Below are positions 50,267 through 59,562 of a stretch of 64,000 nucleotides of DNA, in pieces. A program made the translations under genes and the position numbers. The notes beneath the pieces were generated by a model. That model searched no databases, was not told the DNA's origin, and was given only the letters and a program-made list of their open reading frames with translations. The first letter of the stretch is position 1. Every line of letters begins with the position of its first letter. The stretch lies in assembly GCA_900540845.1 (NCBI GenBank), contig UQHS01000006.1:42425-106424 (forward strand), written 5' to 3'. The DNA comes from an uncultured Collinsella sp. Lineage in GTDB: Bacteria > Actinomycetota > Coriobacteriia > Coriobacteriales > Coriobacteriaceae.

Positions 50267-51331
50267 CTACTCAAAGTAGTGCATCTTGTTGGTGGGGAAC
50301 CCGATGGTCACCGCGAAATACTCGCCCGGCTGCGAGGACGCTCTAACCGTGAGCCCCATCTTGTCGCACAGGCGTTTGACCAGATACAAACCGATTCCAG
50401 TCGCCCGTTTGCCGGCACGGCCATTGTCACCCGTAAAGCCGCGGTCGAACACACGAGGAAGATCCGCCTCAGGCACGCCGCACCCGTTATCGCGCACCTC
50501 GAGCTCAATGCGCTCGCGCGCCAGCCCCTCGTCGCACAACGTGCTCGAAAACACGATTTCAGCCCCATCGCCCTGGGCGTATTTCACGCTGTTCTGAATG
50601 AGCTGACCCAAAATGAACGTCATCCACTTCTCGTCCGTGAACACCGTGTGCTCCAGCCCCCGCCGGTAGGGCGCCACGTGGGCGCCGATAAGCACGCGGG
50701 CATTTGCGCGAACCGCATCGCCCACGAGCTTTTGCAGGTCATATGCGCGAATGAGGTAGTCGCGGTCGAGCGACTCAGACCGGGCGAAAAACAGCGCCTG
50801 CTCGATGAAGTTCTCGACGCGCTCGAGCTCCTCGCCCATCGCCTCGGTTTTGACGAGCAGCTTCTCCCCCGTCTCATCGGCGGGAGCGGCCTCCATGATG
50901 TTTTCCAGCATGAGGTGGGCGGCGGCCAGGGGCGACTTCGCCTCGTGCACCCACGTCTCGATGTACTCGCGGTAATCCTGCGACTGGCGCCGGTACGCGG
51001 CGACATCGTCGTTGGCGACCTTGGACACGGCGCACAGCGCCTCGTACGCGAGCCTTCCCTCGGCAAAATTCGGCTCGTCGATCATCTCGCTCACCCACAG
51101 CGGGTGCTCGACCTCCTCGACGCACGATTCGAGGGTGGCGTAAAACGAGCGCTTGCGCTGGTATTGAATGAAGATCCCGCCGAGGCTCGCGCAGATGAAC
51201 AGGCCGGCCACCAGCACGGTCACCACGGTGGACGCCGCACCCACCGCGAGGATGAACGAACTCAGCACCGCTGCGGCACAGGTGAGCGCGATGCCCGGCC
51301 ACTCGGAGGCGACGAACTCGAAACCCTTCAT
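50267..51331 (-). CDS. Sensor histidine kinase, BceS-like intramembrane-sensing type
   Basis: 354 aa. Two transmembrane helices (about 11-33 and 36-56) with almost no external loop, then a dimerisation domain with His129 in WVHEAKSPLAA and an HATPase_c domain (ILGQLIQNSVKYAQ; RDNGCGVPEADLPRVFDRGFTG; GIGLYLVK). Kinases of this form in Firmicutes sense cell-envelope antibiotics through a BceAB-type ABC transporter. No such transporter is in the window. It lies 9 bases after the response regulator gene. Confidence 0.93.
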   Translation of the reverse strand: MKGFEFVASEWPGIALTCAAAVLSSFILAVGAASTVVTVLVAGLFICASLGGIFIQYQRKRSFYATLESCVEEVEHPLWVSEMIDEPNFAEGRLAYEALCAVSKVANDDVAAYRRQSQDYREYIETWVHEAKSPLAAAHLMLENIMEAAPADETGEKLLVKTEAMGEELERVENFIEQALFFARSESLDRDYLIRAYDLQKLVGDAVRANARVLIGAHVAPYRRGLEHTVFTDEKWMTFILGQLIQNSVKYAQGDGAEIVFSSTLCDEGLARERIELEVRDNGCGVPEADLPRVFDRGFTGDNGRAGKRATGIGLYLVKRLCDKMGLTVRASSQPGEYFAVTIGFPTNKMHYFE

Positions 51332-51340
51332 CGCGCCTCC

Positions 51341-52015
51341 CTACACCGAGTACCCGCGGCCGCGATGCGTCGCGAGATAGCCCGTCACGCCGATCTTCTC
51401 GAGCGTCGAGCGCAGGCGGTTGATGTTCACAGTGAGGGTGTTGTCATCTACGAACGCGTCGGAATCCCACAGGTCGCGCATAATGGCCTCGCGGCTCACA
51501 ATGGTGCCGGCATGGCTCATGAGCAGCGACAGGATGCGCATCTCGTTTTTGGTGAGCTCGACGGACTTGCCGGTCTCGCGCGAGGTGGCGCAGGAGCGCG
51601 ACAGGTCGATGGCGAGGCCCTTGTGCTCCAGCGTGCGCGATGCATCCTGAGAGGGCTGCGCACGACGCAGGAGCGCCTGAATGCGCGCTACCAGCACGCG
51701 GGCGCTGTAGGGCTTGGAGACAAAGTCGTCGGCGCCCATGGTCATGCTCATGATCTCGTCCACCTCGGTCACGCGCGACGTGAGCACGATCACGGGTATA
51801 TCCGACTGCTGACGCAGCTCGCGGCAGATGAGCTGGCCGTCCGTTCCGGGCAAGGTGAGGTCGAGCAGGACCAGGTTGGGCTGAGCGGCGAGGATGTCCT
51901 CGACGACATGATCGAACGTGAGGCAGTACGAGACCTCGAACCCTTGACGCTCGAGCACCTCGATGACCTCGTTACGAATGGGGGCGTCGTCCTCGACCAC
52001 GAATATGCGCGCCAT
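51341..52015 (-). CDS. OmpR-family response regulator (BceR-like)
   Basis: 224 aa from ATG 52015. Receiver domain: acidic pocket VVEDD, phosphorylated Asp52 in VLLDLTLPG, Thr in VLTSR and Lys in VSKPY. C-terminal winged helix with LTKNEMRILSLLMSH and DDNTLTVNINRLRSTLEKIG, ending THRGRGYSV. It is the partner of the kinase that follows directly. Its targets are not visible in the window. Confidence 0.95.
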   Translation of the reverse strand: MARIFVVEDDAPIRNEVIEVLERQGFEVSYCLTFDHVVEDILAAQPNLVLLDLTLPGTDGQLICRELRQQSDIPVIVLTSRVTEVDEIMSMTMGADDFVSKPYSARVLVARIQALLRRAQPSQDASRTLEHKGLAIDLSRSCATSRETGKSVELTKNEMRILSLLMSHAGTIVSREAIMRDLWDSDAFVDDNTLTVNINRLRSTLEKIGVTGYLATHRGRGYSV

Positions 52016-52221
52016 GCCATCACTTCCTTCGACCGTCAAGCGCGAGAGGGCGTAATCACCGCGCGCACAACAGGCTGACGTTTTTCATCCTTCCATTATC
52101 CTCCGCCAACTCGGCGGAAGGGACTGCGAGCGGAGAGCTTTCATCAATGTAAGGTCAACGCTGGCATTCCGTGGCGTCTGGCGGGCCGCCGGCGCGCTCG
52201 GCCCGTGGACGCTTGGCGGGT

Positions 52222-52265
52222 GGGCGATCGGGTGGGCACTCGGGCGATCGGGTGGGCGGGCACTC
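52222..52265. repeat. Short tandem repeat
   Basis: A 20-base unit (52222-52241) and a 24-base variant (52242-52265), both starting GGGCGATCGGGTGGGC, followed by further GGGTGGGC/GGGCGGGC copies. Confidence 0.7.
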
Positions 52266-52293
52266 GGGTGGGCGCCCGGGCGGGCGCATGCTT

Positions 52294-52367
52294 CCGCGAG
52301 AGTTAACTATCGCGGAGGCATACGAGCGTTTTGCAGCAAAATTGGCCGCGAGAGTCAACTTTCGCGA
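52294..52367. repeat. Two palindromes of family R4 (CCGCGAGAGTTAACT)
   Basis: 52294-52315 is a 22-base palindrome with one mismatch pair, of the form CCGCGA-AGTTAACT-TCGCGG. 52346-52367 is a close variant with GTCAAC. Two further copies are inside gluQRS (60078-60099 and 60132-60151). Confidence 0.78.
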
Positions 52368-52449
52368 CAGAAAAATGAATATGAGAATGGATATAGAAGG
52401 GCACCTGATTGAACGGATGAGAATCTGGCCCTCGTCTGCGTATCGTGGG

Positions 52450-53229
52450 CTAGGCGAAGAGCTTGCGGACTCCAGCGGCGAGGCCCTCGGCAACGGCGCG
52501 GGCGCATGAGCCGGTTGCGGGGGCTTGGGCAGAGGCTTGGGCGGAAGCCTGCCCATCGCACGCGGGCTCGGGGTCCTCGACCACCACGCCATGCTCGTCC
52601 GAGATGAGCACCACTGCGGCGCCCTCGCCGGCGGCGGCAACGACCCCCTCGATCGTCGGGGTGCCCTCAAGCGCGCAGCTCACCTCGTGCCCGCGCGTGG
52701 CGGCGAGCTGCTCCACCAGGGTGGCGGCCCCGCAAAGCGCCTCGCCGGGGGCGGCGGCGATCAGCACACGGCCGTCGGCGGTAATTGCGCCGAGCAGCTC
52801 GGGCGCCACCCCCGTGCTCGCTGCCTCCGCGCGGGCGGCGGAGGCGCGGGACATGAGCGCCGCGCGCGACGTGCAGGCAAGTCGCTCGTAGGGGCCCACG
52901 CTCATGAGGGCATCTCCGTTGACGTCGATCACCAACATGAGCACGCCGTTGGGATCTTGATACTCCCCCGCCGCGAGCGACCACTCGACGTGCTGCTTTG
53001 CCCACGAGAGCATGTTTGTGGTGAGGGGCGCACCGTTGACCACGCGCTGTGAAAGCGCCCGGATGTGGCGGTTGAGCAGTGGCACCGCTCGGCGCGCCAT
53101 GCGCCAGCGGCACACCAGCGCCGGCTCTGCCAGCTCGAACTTCTCGAGCCCGCGCTCCTGCTCCGCGCAAAACGTCTCGTACGCGGCGCATTCCTCCGCA
53201 GAATTGAAATACGGCTCAAGCTCGCTCAC
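52450..53229 (-). CDS. Hypothetical protein
   Basis: 259 aa from a GTG at 53229 with GGAGG eight bases upstream; the longer open frame upstream contains an R2 repeat and is not coding. The chain starts MSELEPYFNSAEECAAYETF, is helical to about residue 95 (RAVPLLNRHIRALSQ...HVEWSLAAGEY), then has alternating strands (GVLMLVIDVNGDALMSVG) and an Ala-rich tail with two cysteines. I do not recognise the family. No signal peptide or membrane segment. Its neighbours, the two-component genes and purH, give no hint. Confidence 0.7.
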   Translation of the reverse strand: MSELEPYFNSAEECAAYETFCAEQERGLEKFELAEPALVCRWRMARRAVPLLNRHIRALSQRVVNGAPLTTNMLSWAKQHVEWSLAAGEYQDPNGVLMLVIDVNGDALMSVGPYERLACTSRAALMSRASAARAEAASTGVAPELLGAITADGRVLIAAAPGEALCGAATLVEQLAATRGHEVSCALEGTPTIEGVVAAAGEGAAVVLISDEHGVVVEDPEPACDGQASAQASAQAPATGSCARAVAEGLAAGVRKLFA

Positions 53230-53253
53230 GACGACTTCCTCCACATCTCGTAG

Positions 53254-53286
53254 TGTGCAATTTGGGGACGGGTGCAAAATTGCACA
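53254..53286. repeat. GGGGACGGG repeat family (R2), full hairpin copy
   Basis: A perfect 10-bp stem TGTGCAATTT/AAATTGCACA around a GGGGACGGGTGCA loop, 25 bases before the hypothetical gene's start. Confidence 0.88.
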
Positions 53287-53514
53287 TTTTGCACCGAAGG
53301 GGGCGCGGGCCACCGCAGCACGGGCGTCGCGGGCCCACCGCAATACGCGCCGCGGTTGCGCGGCAGCCGCGGCCAGTTGCGGCGGGTGCACAGCGGGCGC
53401 ACGATAAGCGCACCCACGCGCCGCGCGGCACACAGATACCCTAGGCGCGCCCTCATGCACAAGGGGCGCACGCACATGCGCACGCCCCCGTCTTGCTGTA
53501 TCGCGCCGCGCCGT

Positions 53515-55152
53515 CTAGTGGCGGAAGTGGCGGGTGCCCGTGAAGACCATCGCGATGCCGTGCTCGTTGCAGGCATCGATGGACTCCTCGTCGCGCACGG
53601 AACCGCCGGGCTGGATGATGGCGGTCACACCGTGAGCGGCAAGCGTGTCCACGTTGTCGCGGAACGGGAAGAAGGCGTCGGAAGCGCAAGCGTAGCCGCC
53701 GGCCTCCTGGCCAAGGCGCTCGCAGACCTCGTCCGCACGCTGGCAAGCCAGCAGCGCAGAGTCGACGCGGTTGGGCTGACCAGGACCCATGCCGATGCCC
53801 ATCTCGTTCTTGGCGATCAGGATGGCGTTGGACTTGACGGTCTTGCAGACCTTCCAGGCAAACATAAGGTCGCGCATCTCGGCGTCCGTGGGCTTGCGCT
53901 CCGTGGGGAAGGTGAAGGTCGCCGGATCCTCGTCGACGGTGTCGACGCGCTGGACGAGCATGCCGCCGTCGACGGTGCGCATCTCAAGCTTGGCGTGGCC
54001 GGACGCGGCGCCCGTGGCGAGCACGCGCAGGTTGGGACGCTTGGAGAGGCGCTCGAGGGCCTCAGGAGTGAAGCTCGGAGCGATGAGGACCTCGACGAAC
54101 AGCTTGTCGCGGTCGGCGAAGTGCTCGACAAGCGACAGGGGCACCTCGCGGTTGACGGCGACGATGCCGCCGAAAGCGCTCTTGGGATCACATGCGAACG
54201 CGCGGTCGTATGCCTCGGTGACATCGTCCGCCACGGCGGAGCCGCAGGGGTTCTGATGCTTGAGGATGATCACGCCGGGCTCGTCGAACTCGCGCACGGC
54301 GTTCCAAGCGGCCTCGGCGTCGAGGAAGTTGTTGTAAGACAGAGGCTTGCCCTGCAGCTGCTCGGCACCCACGAGCGGAGCGTCGGAGGAGAAGAGCGGG
54401 GCGTTGGCGGCGTCGAAGCGATAGACCGCGGCGGCCTGCTGCGGGTTCTCGCCATAGCGCAGGTCCTGGGTCTTCTCGAGCTTCATGCCCATGGTCGCCG
54501 GGGCGGCGAACTCGCCATCGGCAGTGAGCGGGGCGCATGCCGCGCCATCGACCTGAGCGGCGAGCCACGTGGAGATGGCAGTGTCGTACGCGGCGGTGGT
54601 GGTGTAGACCTTCACCTGCAGGCGGCGGCGCGTCTCAAGCGTGGTGGCGCCGTCGTTGGCGCGCATCTCCTCGAGGATGGCGTCGTAGTCGGCGGGATCG
54701 GAGACCACGGTGACCGCGGCGGCGTTCTTGGCGGCGGAGCGCAGCATCGAGGGACCGCCGATATCGATGTGCTCGATGGCGTCGGCGAAGGTGACGCCTG
54801 GGTTGGCGACGGTCTTCTCGAACTCATAGAGGTTCACGCAGACGAGGTCGATCATGCCGATTCCGTGCTCAGCGGCCTCGGCCATGTGCTGCTCAGAATC
54901 GCGGCGGGCAAGCAGGCCGCCATGGACCTTGGGATGCAGCGTCTTGACGCGGCCCTCCATCATCTCGGGGAAGCCGGTGTACTCCTCGATCGGGACCACG
55001 GGGACACCCGCCTCGACCAGGACCTTGGCGGTGCCGCCGGTGGAGATGATCTCAACACCGAACTCTTCCGCCAGCGCATGCGCGAACTCAACCACACCGG
55101 TTTTGTCCGTAACAGAAATTAACGCGCGCGAGACCTTCCCTAGGTCAGCCAT
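53515..55152 (-). CDS. purH: Bifunctional AICAR transformylase/IMP cyclohydrolase
   Basis: Last two steps of IMP synthesis, 545 aa from ATG 55152 (GGAGGG site). The N-terminal MGS-like cyclohydrolase domain (about 1-200) has ALISVTDKTGVVEFA, ISTGGTAKVL, GGLLARR and the AIEHIDIGGPSMLRSAAKN motif. The AICAR transformylase domain follows with LRYGENPQQAA and ILKHQNPCGSAV, and ends MGPGQPNRVDSA...TRHFRH. Slightly longer than usual. It has no purine-gene neighbours in the window. Confidence 0.97.
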   Translation of the reverse strand: MADLGKVSRALISVTDKTGVVEFAHALAEEFGVEIISTGGTAKVLVEAGVPVVPIEEYTGFPEMMEGRVKTLHPKVHGGLLARRDSEQHMAEAAEHGIGMIDLVCVNLYEFEKTVANPGVTFADAIEHIDIGGPSMLRSAAKNAAAVTVVSDPADYDAILEEMRANDGATTLETRRRLQVKVYTTTAAYDTAISTWLAAQVDGAACAPLTADGEFAAPATMGMKLEKTQDLRYGENPQQAAAVYRFDAANAPLFSSDAPLVGAEQLQGKPLSYNNFLDAEAAWNAVREFDEPGVIILKHQNPCGSAVADDVTEAYDRAFACDPKSAFGGIVAVNREVPLSLVEHFADRDKLFVEVLIAPSFTPEALERLSKRPNLRVLATGAASGHAKLEMRTVDGGMLVQRVDTVDEDPATFTFPTERKPTDAEMRDLMFAWKVCKTVKSNAILIAKNEMGIGMGPGQPNRVDSALLACQRADEVCERLGQEAGGYACASDAFFPFRDNVDTLAAHGVTAIIQPGGSVRDEESIDACNEHGIAMVFTGTRHFRH

Positions 55153-55391
55153 GTGCCCTCCTTCGCACGGGTGACGCACCGCGACAGACCGCGGAGACGT
55201 CCGATTCCAACATCTCCCTACTGTACCGCAGGGAGTAAACGGGGGTGCGCCTCAACGCCGGCGATTTGAAGAACTTGCCGAGAAACCATGACGTTTGCGC
55301 GTAAAAAATGCGGTGAATGGCAGGCTTCACGAACGCACCACAACACGTTTGCATTTGGGTGGTAGAAACGAAGGGAATGACAGGAGGAAAC

Positions 55392-56027
55392 ATGGTCTCG
55401 CGCGTAACGTATAGACCTTTCGAAGAGGAAGACTTCGAGGAGCTCGCCGCCATTTTGCAGGAGACGTGGCACACCGAAGTCCCCTCGCCCGAATACGGCT
55501 TTCTCGAGGCCTGCAACGACCTCTCCTATTCGCTTTCCATCTCCACGTTTTCGCAGGTGGCGCTTGTGGACGACAAGCCCTGCGGCATCGTTTTGGCGTG
55601 CCCGGACACCTCGCGTGTGAGGGCACACAAGCGCTGGTTCGTCATTTCCAAGGAATACTTCCGTCGCATGCGCGAGCTCGAGCCCGAGGCGGCCGCCGCG
55701 TACTGGAGGGGTATTCAGCTCACCGAGGCGAAAAACGACCAGCTCCTGCACGACAGCGGCTACGCCGGGTCGACCGAAATCACGCTCCTCGCCGTAAGCT
55801 CCTCGGCGCGCGGCATGGGCATTGGAAGCGTGCTGATCGACGCCGCGACCACATACCTCACCGAGGCCGGCGCGAACCGGGCGTTCCTCTACACCGACAC
55901 CGATTGCACGTGGCAGTTCTACGAGAGCCACGGGTTCAAGCGCGCGAGCACGTACCGCAGCACCCGCGAGGAACGGCACCTGCTGCCGCGCGAGCTGTAC
56001 GTCTATGGGCTCGACCTGAGCGCATAG
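55392..56027 (+). CDS. GNAT-family N-acetyltransferase
   Basis: 211 aa from ATG 55392, which has a strong AGGAGG site; an upstream frame is discarded. The acetyl-CoA loop SSSARGMGIGSVLI and the YESHGFKRAST end of the fold are clear. The MVSRVTYRPFEEEDFEELAAIL opening is the usual beta1-alpha1. The acceptor substrate cannot be told. The gene is divergent to purH and convergent with the DUF2207 gene. Confidence 0.88.
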   Translation: MVSRVTYRPFEEEDFEELAAILQETWHTEVPSPEYGFLEACNDLSYSLSISTFSQVALVDDKPCGIVLACPDTSRVRAHKRWFVISKEYFRRMRELEPEAAAAYWRGIQLTEAKNDQLLHDSGYAGSTEITLLAVSSSARGMGIGSVLIDAATTYLTEAGANRAFLYTDTDCTWQFYESHGFKRASTYRSTREERHLLPRELYVYGLDLSA

Positions 56028-56135
56028 GGCACGCCGCATCTCGTCCGGGGCGGCTTTAGGTACCCGACCCCGGCGCCCCACCTTTAGCTGAACAATCACA
56101 TGGCAGTTTGCCGTCGCCACTTTTTGGCACGAAAA

Positions 56136-56164
56136 GGCCGCCGCACGCCTAACGTGCGGCGGCC
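56136..56164 (-). terminator. Terminator of the DUF2207 gene
   Basis: A perfect 12-bp stem GGCCGCCGCACG/CGTGCGGCGGCC, followed on the minus strand by TTTTC, 38 bases past the stop. Also suited to the convergent GNAT gene. Confidence 0.85.
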
Positions 56165-56201
56165 AGCGATTAAGTGCCGAGGTGCGGTGCCAGGGGAAGC
56201 G

Positions 56202-58202
56202 TCAGAATGTGCCGCCGCCTCCGCCGCCCACTCCCCCGCCGCCTCCGCCGGAGAAGCCGCCGCCAAAACCGCTGTCCGAACTGTCGGAGCTCGAAGCCAA
56301 CTCGGCAACGGTCGCCTGATACGCATCGTGCATCTCACTCATCGGCGAATGCAGGCGGCCGTGCGAGTAGTACCACCAGTAGCTGGGATAGTAGTAGGAG
56401 CCGTTCTCATCCTCGCGCAGCTCGACGGGCACGGCATCCGCAAGCTGACGCAGCACCTCATCGCTCACGCCAAACGCCACCGCGAGCACGAGCATTTTGT
56501 TCCACAGAATAAGGTCGTCGGGCACGGCTTCATCCAGATTGGTGAAATCCTCAAGCCAGCGCTCGAGCGCCTGACAGCGGTTAAGCAGCTCGATCGTCTC
56601 GGACGAATAATGCTTGGCGGTCGCCGCGAGCACCGCCGACGCGATGGAGCACCCGAGCCCCGCTAGCACGAACGGGAGAGTGATGCCGTCGGTGAACACG
56701 ATGAAGAGGATCGCGGCGAGCCCCAAGACGATGCCCACGGTGCCCACAAGCACCTTGAACCCGACGGGAGCGAGGTTGACGAGATTGCGCCGCTCGAGTT
56801 CCGCCGTGACCTGATCCGTGAAGTCCTGCATCAACTCGCCCGCATCATCTCGATCCCTAAGGGCATCGAAACGCACCGTGTCGCCGTTTGCGGCATCCGA
56901 CCCGAAGTACAGGTCGATCGCCGCAAGGTCGATGGGGTCGACGACGCGCTCACGCGCCACGAGCTCGATCGAATACTCCTCGACCTCCTTCTCGCCCAAA
57001 CCGAGGAACCTGTCTTCGGTTCGCGTCTCGTGCGCGATTTTGATCACGCGGTCGTCCGTGAGCTTCATGAGGGTCGCCACAAAGGCGCAGTCCTGCACCG
57101 TCCCGCTATACACCAGGGCGGAGAGAACCGCGGGGTGATCGTTTGAAGGCAGATCGCGGAAATAGGTCTCGTCGAATACGGGGCGGGGGCTCGCGTACTT
57201 GGTCTTGCGCAGGTAGATGACGACGCCGAGCATGACGGCGGGCAGCACGGTGAGCACGCCGGTGCCCACCACGGCGATCGTGCGGGCGCGCTCGCGCTCG
57301 GCGTTGGCCTGCTCGGCCCACTGCGTTTCCTCGGAGAAGATCGTCTCGAGACGAGGCTCGCCCGTGGGGGCGAGGCTCGGCACCCACGCGTTGGGGAACG
57401 CGACGCGGACCTCGGCAAACTGGCCGGCATGCACCCGGGGCGCCGTCAGCGTCACGCGCGGGTCGGCGGGATCTGCCGCATCGAGGGAAACTTCGCCGTC
57501 GAGCGGGCCGTGGCCCCATGCGCGGAAGTTGGCGTCGGACGTGCCCGTGATCGCCGCCGCGTCCTGAGAGGCGCCCGCGAACATAACGTTGAGCTCGACG
57601 TTCTCGGCGTCCTCCTCCCACTCCGACCCGACGAACTGCCAGTACAGCTCTGCCGTGTCGGGCCACGCCATGACCGCGCCCTCGATCATGTAGGACACCC
57701 AAATCGTCACCTCGTCGCCATCGACGCGCGGAACGAACACCTTGAGCTTGAGGGCATCCCCCTCCTGCTCGGTCGTGTAAACGTGCTCGTCGCCCGACGA
57801 CGCGTCCGCGACCTCTTGCATAGGCTCGGCGGCGCGGCGGGCCTCGGCCTCGTTTTCGACGGCGCCATCATGCTCGTACACCGTGAAAACCGTGACCGCC
57901 GACTTCGCCCCCTGCTCGTTTTGGGCAAAGGGGATGGTCCAGTACACGCCGTTGACCGTGTCCTCAAACGCAAAGGTGCGCGCCTCCGTGACATGCAGAT
58001 CGCCGTTTTCCATGACCTGCGCCTGGATGTTCACGCGCGGCAGGGAATACGTGTCCGCATGCGCACGCACGGGACGGGCAACCAGTAGCGCCAAAGCGAC
58101 GATGGCGAGCATCAGCGCCCATGCAAACGCGCGAGGTGCGGGCGCAGTTCGAGCGGTGCGCTCGTCGTGGCGGCGACACGAGAAGGCTGGGGAGGCGTGC
58201 AT
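56202..58202 (-). CDS. DUF2207-family membrane protein
   Basis: 666 aa from ATG 58202. A long basic N-terminus leads into a signal-like helix (AWALMLAIVALALLVARPVRAHA), then an outside beta-rich domain of about 200 residues (YSLPRVNIQAQVMENGDLHVTE...TVNGVYWTIPF). A transmembrane helix (VVGTGVLTVLPAVMLGVVIYL), a cytoplasmic part and two more helices (about 480-530) follow. The end is a Ser/Gly tail FGGGFSGGGGGG, typical of DUF2207 proteins. Function in the family is unknown; cell-envelope role assumed. Confidence 0.88.
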   Translation of the reverse strand: MHASPAFSCRRHDERTARTAPAPRAFAWALMLAIVALALLVARPVRAHADTYSLPRVNIQAQVMENGDLHVTEARTFAFEDTVNGVYWTIPFAQNEQGAKSAVTVFTVYEHDGAVENEAEARRAAEPMQEVADASSGDEHVYTTEQEGDALKLKVFVPRVDGDEVTIWVSYMIEGAVMAWPDTAELYWQFVGSEWEEDAENVELNVMFAGASQDAAAITGTSDANFRAWGHGPLDGEVSLDAADPADPRVTLTAPRVHAGQFAEVRVAFPNAWVPSLAPTGEPRLETIFSEETQWAEQANAERERARTIAVVGTGVLTVLPAVMLGVVIYLRKTKYASPRPVFDETYFRDLPSNDHPAVLSALVYSGTVQDCAFVATLMKLTDDRVIKIAHETRTEDRFLGLGEKEVEEYSIELVARERVVDPIDLAAIDLYFGSDAANGDTVRFDALRDRDDAGELMQDFTDQVTAELERRNLVNLAPVGFKVLVGTVGIVLGLAAILFIVFTDGITLPFVLAGLGCSIASAVLAATAKHYSSETIELLNRCQALERWLEDFTNLDEAVPDDLILWNKMLVLAVAFGVSDEVLRQLADAVPVELREDENGSYYYPSYWWYYSHGRLHSPMSEMHDAYQATVAELASSSDSSDSGFGGGFSGGGGGGVGGGGGGTF

Positions 58203-58342
58203 GGGAGCACCTTTCTCTCGGGCAAATATGCGCCCATTGTACCCATCTTGCGCGTACCACAGATTGGCGGGCACGGCGAGCGGGCACCCCAATCGGGCGT
58301 ATACTAAACCCAGAATTGACCCCTCACGGGAAAGGATCGCCG

Positions 58343-58861
58343 ATGGCCATGAACGAGAACGTCGCGAAGGTGCTGGAGGAACAAATCAACAAAGAGCTGT
58401 ACTCCGCGTATCTCTACCTCACGTTTGCCGACTATTACGAAGACCGGGGCCTCAAGGGCTTTGCCAACTGGTACGAAATCCAGGTCAAAGAAGAGGTCGA
58501 CCACGCCATGGCCATCCGTCGTTACCTGCTCGACAACGACTACAAACCCACGATGCTCGCCATCGAGCAGCCCACGATGCGCTTTGACAACGACCTCGCC
58601 CCGCTCGAGGCCGGATTGGCGCACGAGGAGTACGTGACCAGTCTGATTCACCACTGTTACGAGGTTGCGCAGGAGGCGCACGACATCCGCGCGCTGCAGA
58701 TGCTCGATTACTTCGTGAAAGAGCAGGGCGAGGAGGAGTCCAACGCCCGCGACATGGTCAACAACATGAAGCTCTTCGGCTGCGATCCCAAGGGACTGTA
58801 CGATCTCGACCGCGAGTACCAGGCACGCACGTACACGCAGATGACCGCGCTGCCGCTGTAA
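58343..58861 (+). CDS. ftnA: Ferritin
   Basis: Iron-storage four-helix protein, 172 aa from ATG 58343 (GGGAAAGGA site). Ferroxidase-site ligands are visible: Glu18 in INKELYSAYLYL, Glu51 and His54 in VKEEVDHA, and the later Glu residues in KEQGEEESNARD. No haem-binding Met is apparent, so it is a non-haem ferritin rather than a bacterioferritin. It is monocistronic with a strong terminator at 58905-58941. Confidence 0.95.
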   Translation: MAMNENVAKVLEEQINKELYSAYLYLTFADYYEDRGLKGFANWYEIQVKEEVDHAMAIRRYLLDNDYKPTMLAIEQPTMRFDNDLAPLEAGLAHEEYVTSLIHHCYEVAQEAHDIRALQMLDYFVKEQGEEESNARDMVNNMKLFGCDPKGLYDLDREYQARTYTQMTALPL

Positions 58862-58904
58862 TCCGCCCCGCGCCGCCCATCTCGAAACCCCGCCACCTGG
58901 ACCG

Positions 58905-58941
58905 CCTCCCATGTCTCGGACACGAGACATGGGAGGTTTTT
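58905..58941 (+). terminator. Terminator of the ferritin gene
   Basis: A perfect 14-bp stem CCTCCCATGTCTCG/CGAGACATGGGAGG with a GACA loop, followed by TTTTT. Confidence 0.93.
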
Positions 58942-59298
58942 GATGCCAAAACCCCATCTACCTGCGTAAACCCTACTGACATGAATACGCCCCGCCTCGT
59001 GGACTTTTACCTACACGCCTGTCTCATGCCCCTCCTTTTTCCGCAATCAGAATCGAACGGCTCAAACTTTCGTTTTTGGGAAGCAATATTGGATCTAGCC
59101 GAGTACAACCGCGTTTTCAGCTTACGTGACCTGCGCTTTTAATGGTAAAATTCCTTGTCTACTCGAGGTGATGCGATATTGCTTCCCAAATCCGAAAGTT
59201 TCGACATCCGGCTATTTGCACACCTCCTTTGTGGAGGGGCCTCCCCATGCCTCCTGGAGTACCCGCGGGCATCCGTTTTGCGAGGCGGCAACAAAAAA
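58942..59298. other. Gene-free stretch holding a palindromic element
   Basis: Contains the inverted-repeat element at 59064-59201 and ends at the tRNA terminator. Short frames here have no coding support. Confidence 0.5.
59064..59201. repeat. MITE-like element with 41-bp terminal inverted repeats
   Basis: Arms 59064-59104 and 59161-59201 match in inverted orientation at about 33 of 41 positions, sharing AAACTTTCG, TTTGGGAAGCAATAT and CGAGT. The 56-base core is AT-rich and carries no gene. Confidence 0.72.
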
Positions 59299-59321
59299 AG
59301 CGAGTCCTGGCGGGCTCGCTT
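59299..59321 (-). terminator. Terminator of the tRNA-Ser gene
   Basis: AAGCGAG (59299-59305) and CTCGCTT (59315-59321), followed on the minus strand by a run of T (plus AAAAAAA from 59293). Confidence 0.85.
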
Positions 59322-59333
59322 CTCAATTCATAC

Positions 59334-59424
59334 TGGCGGAGAGCTGGGGATTCGAACCCCAGATGGGCTTGTGGCCCATACTCGCTTAGCAGGCGAGCAC
59401 CTTCGGCCTCTCGGTCAGCTCTCC
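59334..59424 (-). tRNA. tRNA-Ser (anticodon GCU)
   Basis: 91 bases with encoded CCA. Acceptor GGAGAGC pairs with GCTCTCC. The anticodon arm GCTCGCCTGCTAAGCGAGT places GCT in the loop. A long class II variable arm (ATGGGCCACAAGCCCAT) and the T arm CTGGGGTTCGAATCCCCAG follow. It reads AGC/AGU codons. Confidence 0.96.
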
Positions 59425-59562
59425 GGAACAGCTAGTCGATAATAACGCACTTCCGCAAGCTTGAACAGGGCACCGGGCCAATAATTCAAAAGTAGCCCAG
59501 AAACCCCCGCAGCGAAGCCGCAAAGGCCCCGGCCTGGTTTGGGGATGGGCGACTCGAGGGTC

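Larger units (their letters stand above)
52016..52449. other. Gene-free stretch with tandem and palindromic repeats
   Basis: Contains tandem GGGCGATCGGGTGGGCACTC-like units (52222-52265) and two R4 palindromes (52294-52315, 52346-52367). A plus-strand frame at 52171-52509 is not supported by a ribosome site or family likeness. Confidence 0.55.

Noticed and set aside
52171..52509. Plus-strand frame of 112 codons between the response regulator and the hypothetical gene
   Set aside because: Starts in tandem GGGTGGGC repeats, has no ribosome site, contains R4 palindromes and overlaps the 3' end of the hypothetical gene.
58942..59442. Short plus-strand frames around the tRNA gene
   Set aside because: They run through the inverted-repeat element and the tRNA itself and have no coding character.
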